Shown: one piece after another, positions 63,975 to 64,000 of the stretch
Layout of the letters: every line of letters starts with the position of its first letter
How positions within the stretch are numbered: position 1 is the stretch's first letter
Origin: Wenyingzhuangia gilva
Lineage (GTDB): Bacteria > Bacteroidota > Bacteroidia > Flavobacteriales > Flavobacteriaceae
DNA: 64,000 nt
Reading direction: 5' to 3'
Assembly (NCBI RefSeq): GCF_030519655.1
Contig: NZ_JAUMIT010000003.1
Location: 1 to 64,000, forward strand
Program-made: the position numbers and the translations under genes
Notes under the pieces: generated by a model
What the model saw: the letters and a program-made list of their open reading frames with translations, nothing else
The model's database searches: none
What the model was told of the DNA's origin: nothing

Positions 63975-64000
63975 TTTATCTTCAGTCAATAAATAAGCAG

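Overview
This 64 kb window is AT-rich chromosomal DNA from a member of the Bacteroidota, most probably a marine Flavobacteriaceae. The signs are: a hybrid two-component regulator of the polysaccharide-utilization type, bacillithiol genes (bshA, bshC), SPII lipoproteins ending their signal in LxxC, a fused ResB/CcsA cytochrome c protein, an exact TTG-N19-TAnnTTTG promoter before a peroxiredoxin gene, and almost no Shine-Dalgarno sequences. The species cannot be named from sequence alone.

Layout. (1) 1-11.6 kb: the right-hand part of a glycan-utilization cluster: end of a NagX-like acetyltransferase, a PI-PLC-like lipoprotein, a GH115 alpha-glucuronidase, a metallophosphoesterase lipoprotein, a 1352-residue hybrid sensor/regulator and a FucP-type sugar symporter. 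No SusC/SusD pair lies inside the window. (2) 11.7-12.6 kb: a tRNA-Phe gene followed by two tandem 378-bp units, each with a small GIY-YIG protein and a copy of the tRNA 3' end. (3) 12.8-44.0 kb: ordinary housekeeping genes (bshA, ccsBA, aspartokinase, ppx, pdxH, recR, plsC-like, prfC, raiA-like, rhomboid, ligA and others), many with clear hairpin terminators. (4) 44.0-54.3 kb: an accessory region between ligA and a potassium uptake pair. (5) 54.3-64 kb: KtrAB-like potassium uptake, msrA, a peroxiredoxin/thioredoxin group, bshC, a PAS-LuxR regulator and a membrane-anchored P-loop protein.

The accessory region is the most remarkable part. It reads as an integron-type gene-cassette array without an integrase in the window. 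Six consecutive segments, all in the same orientation, begin at a GTT core, and each carries just after its last gene a 9-10 base sequence perfectly complementary to its own start. Five of these are followed by a two-arm palindromic site ending in GTT, as in attC sites. The cassettes carry an AbiJ/HEPN-like protein, an unknown lipoprotein, an epoxide hydrolase, a beta-propeller lipoprotein, an SDR plus AraC pair, and a second HEPN-like protein. Five of the six are preceded by a roughly 156-190 bp repeated leader. This leader holds the decayed 3' end of what looks like a DnaC/IstB-type ATPase gene plus a possible promoter, and it ends exactly at the core GTT. The leaders look like repeated attI- or promoter-like spacers, an arrangement I do not know from described integrons.

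Genes that probably work together: HTCS, GH115 and FucP in glycan sensing, cutting and import; bshA and bshC in bacillithiol synthesis; peroxiredoxin, thioredoxin and MsrA in redox defence; and the two potassium uptake subunits. All functional calls come from motifs and family knowledge; no database search was possible.
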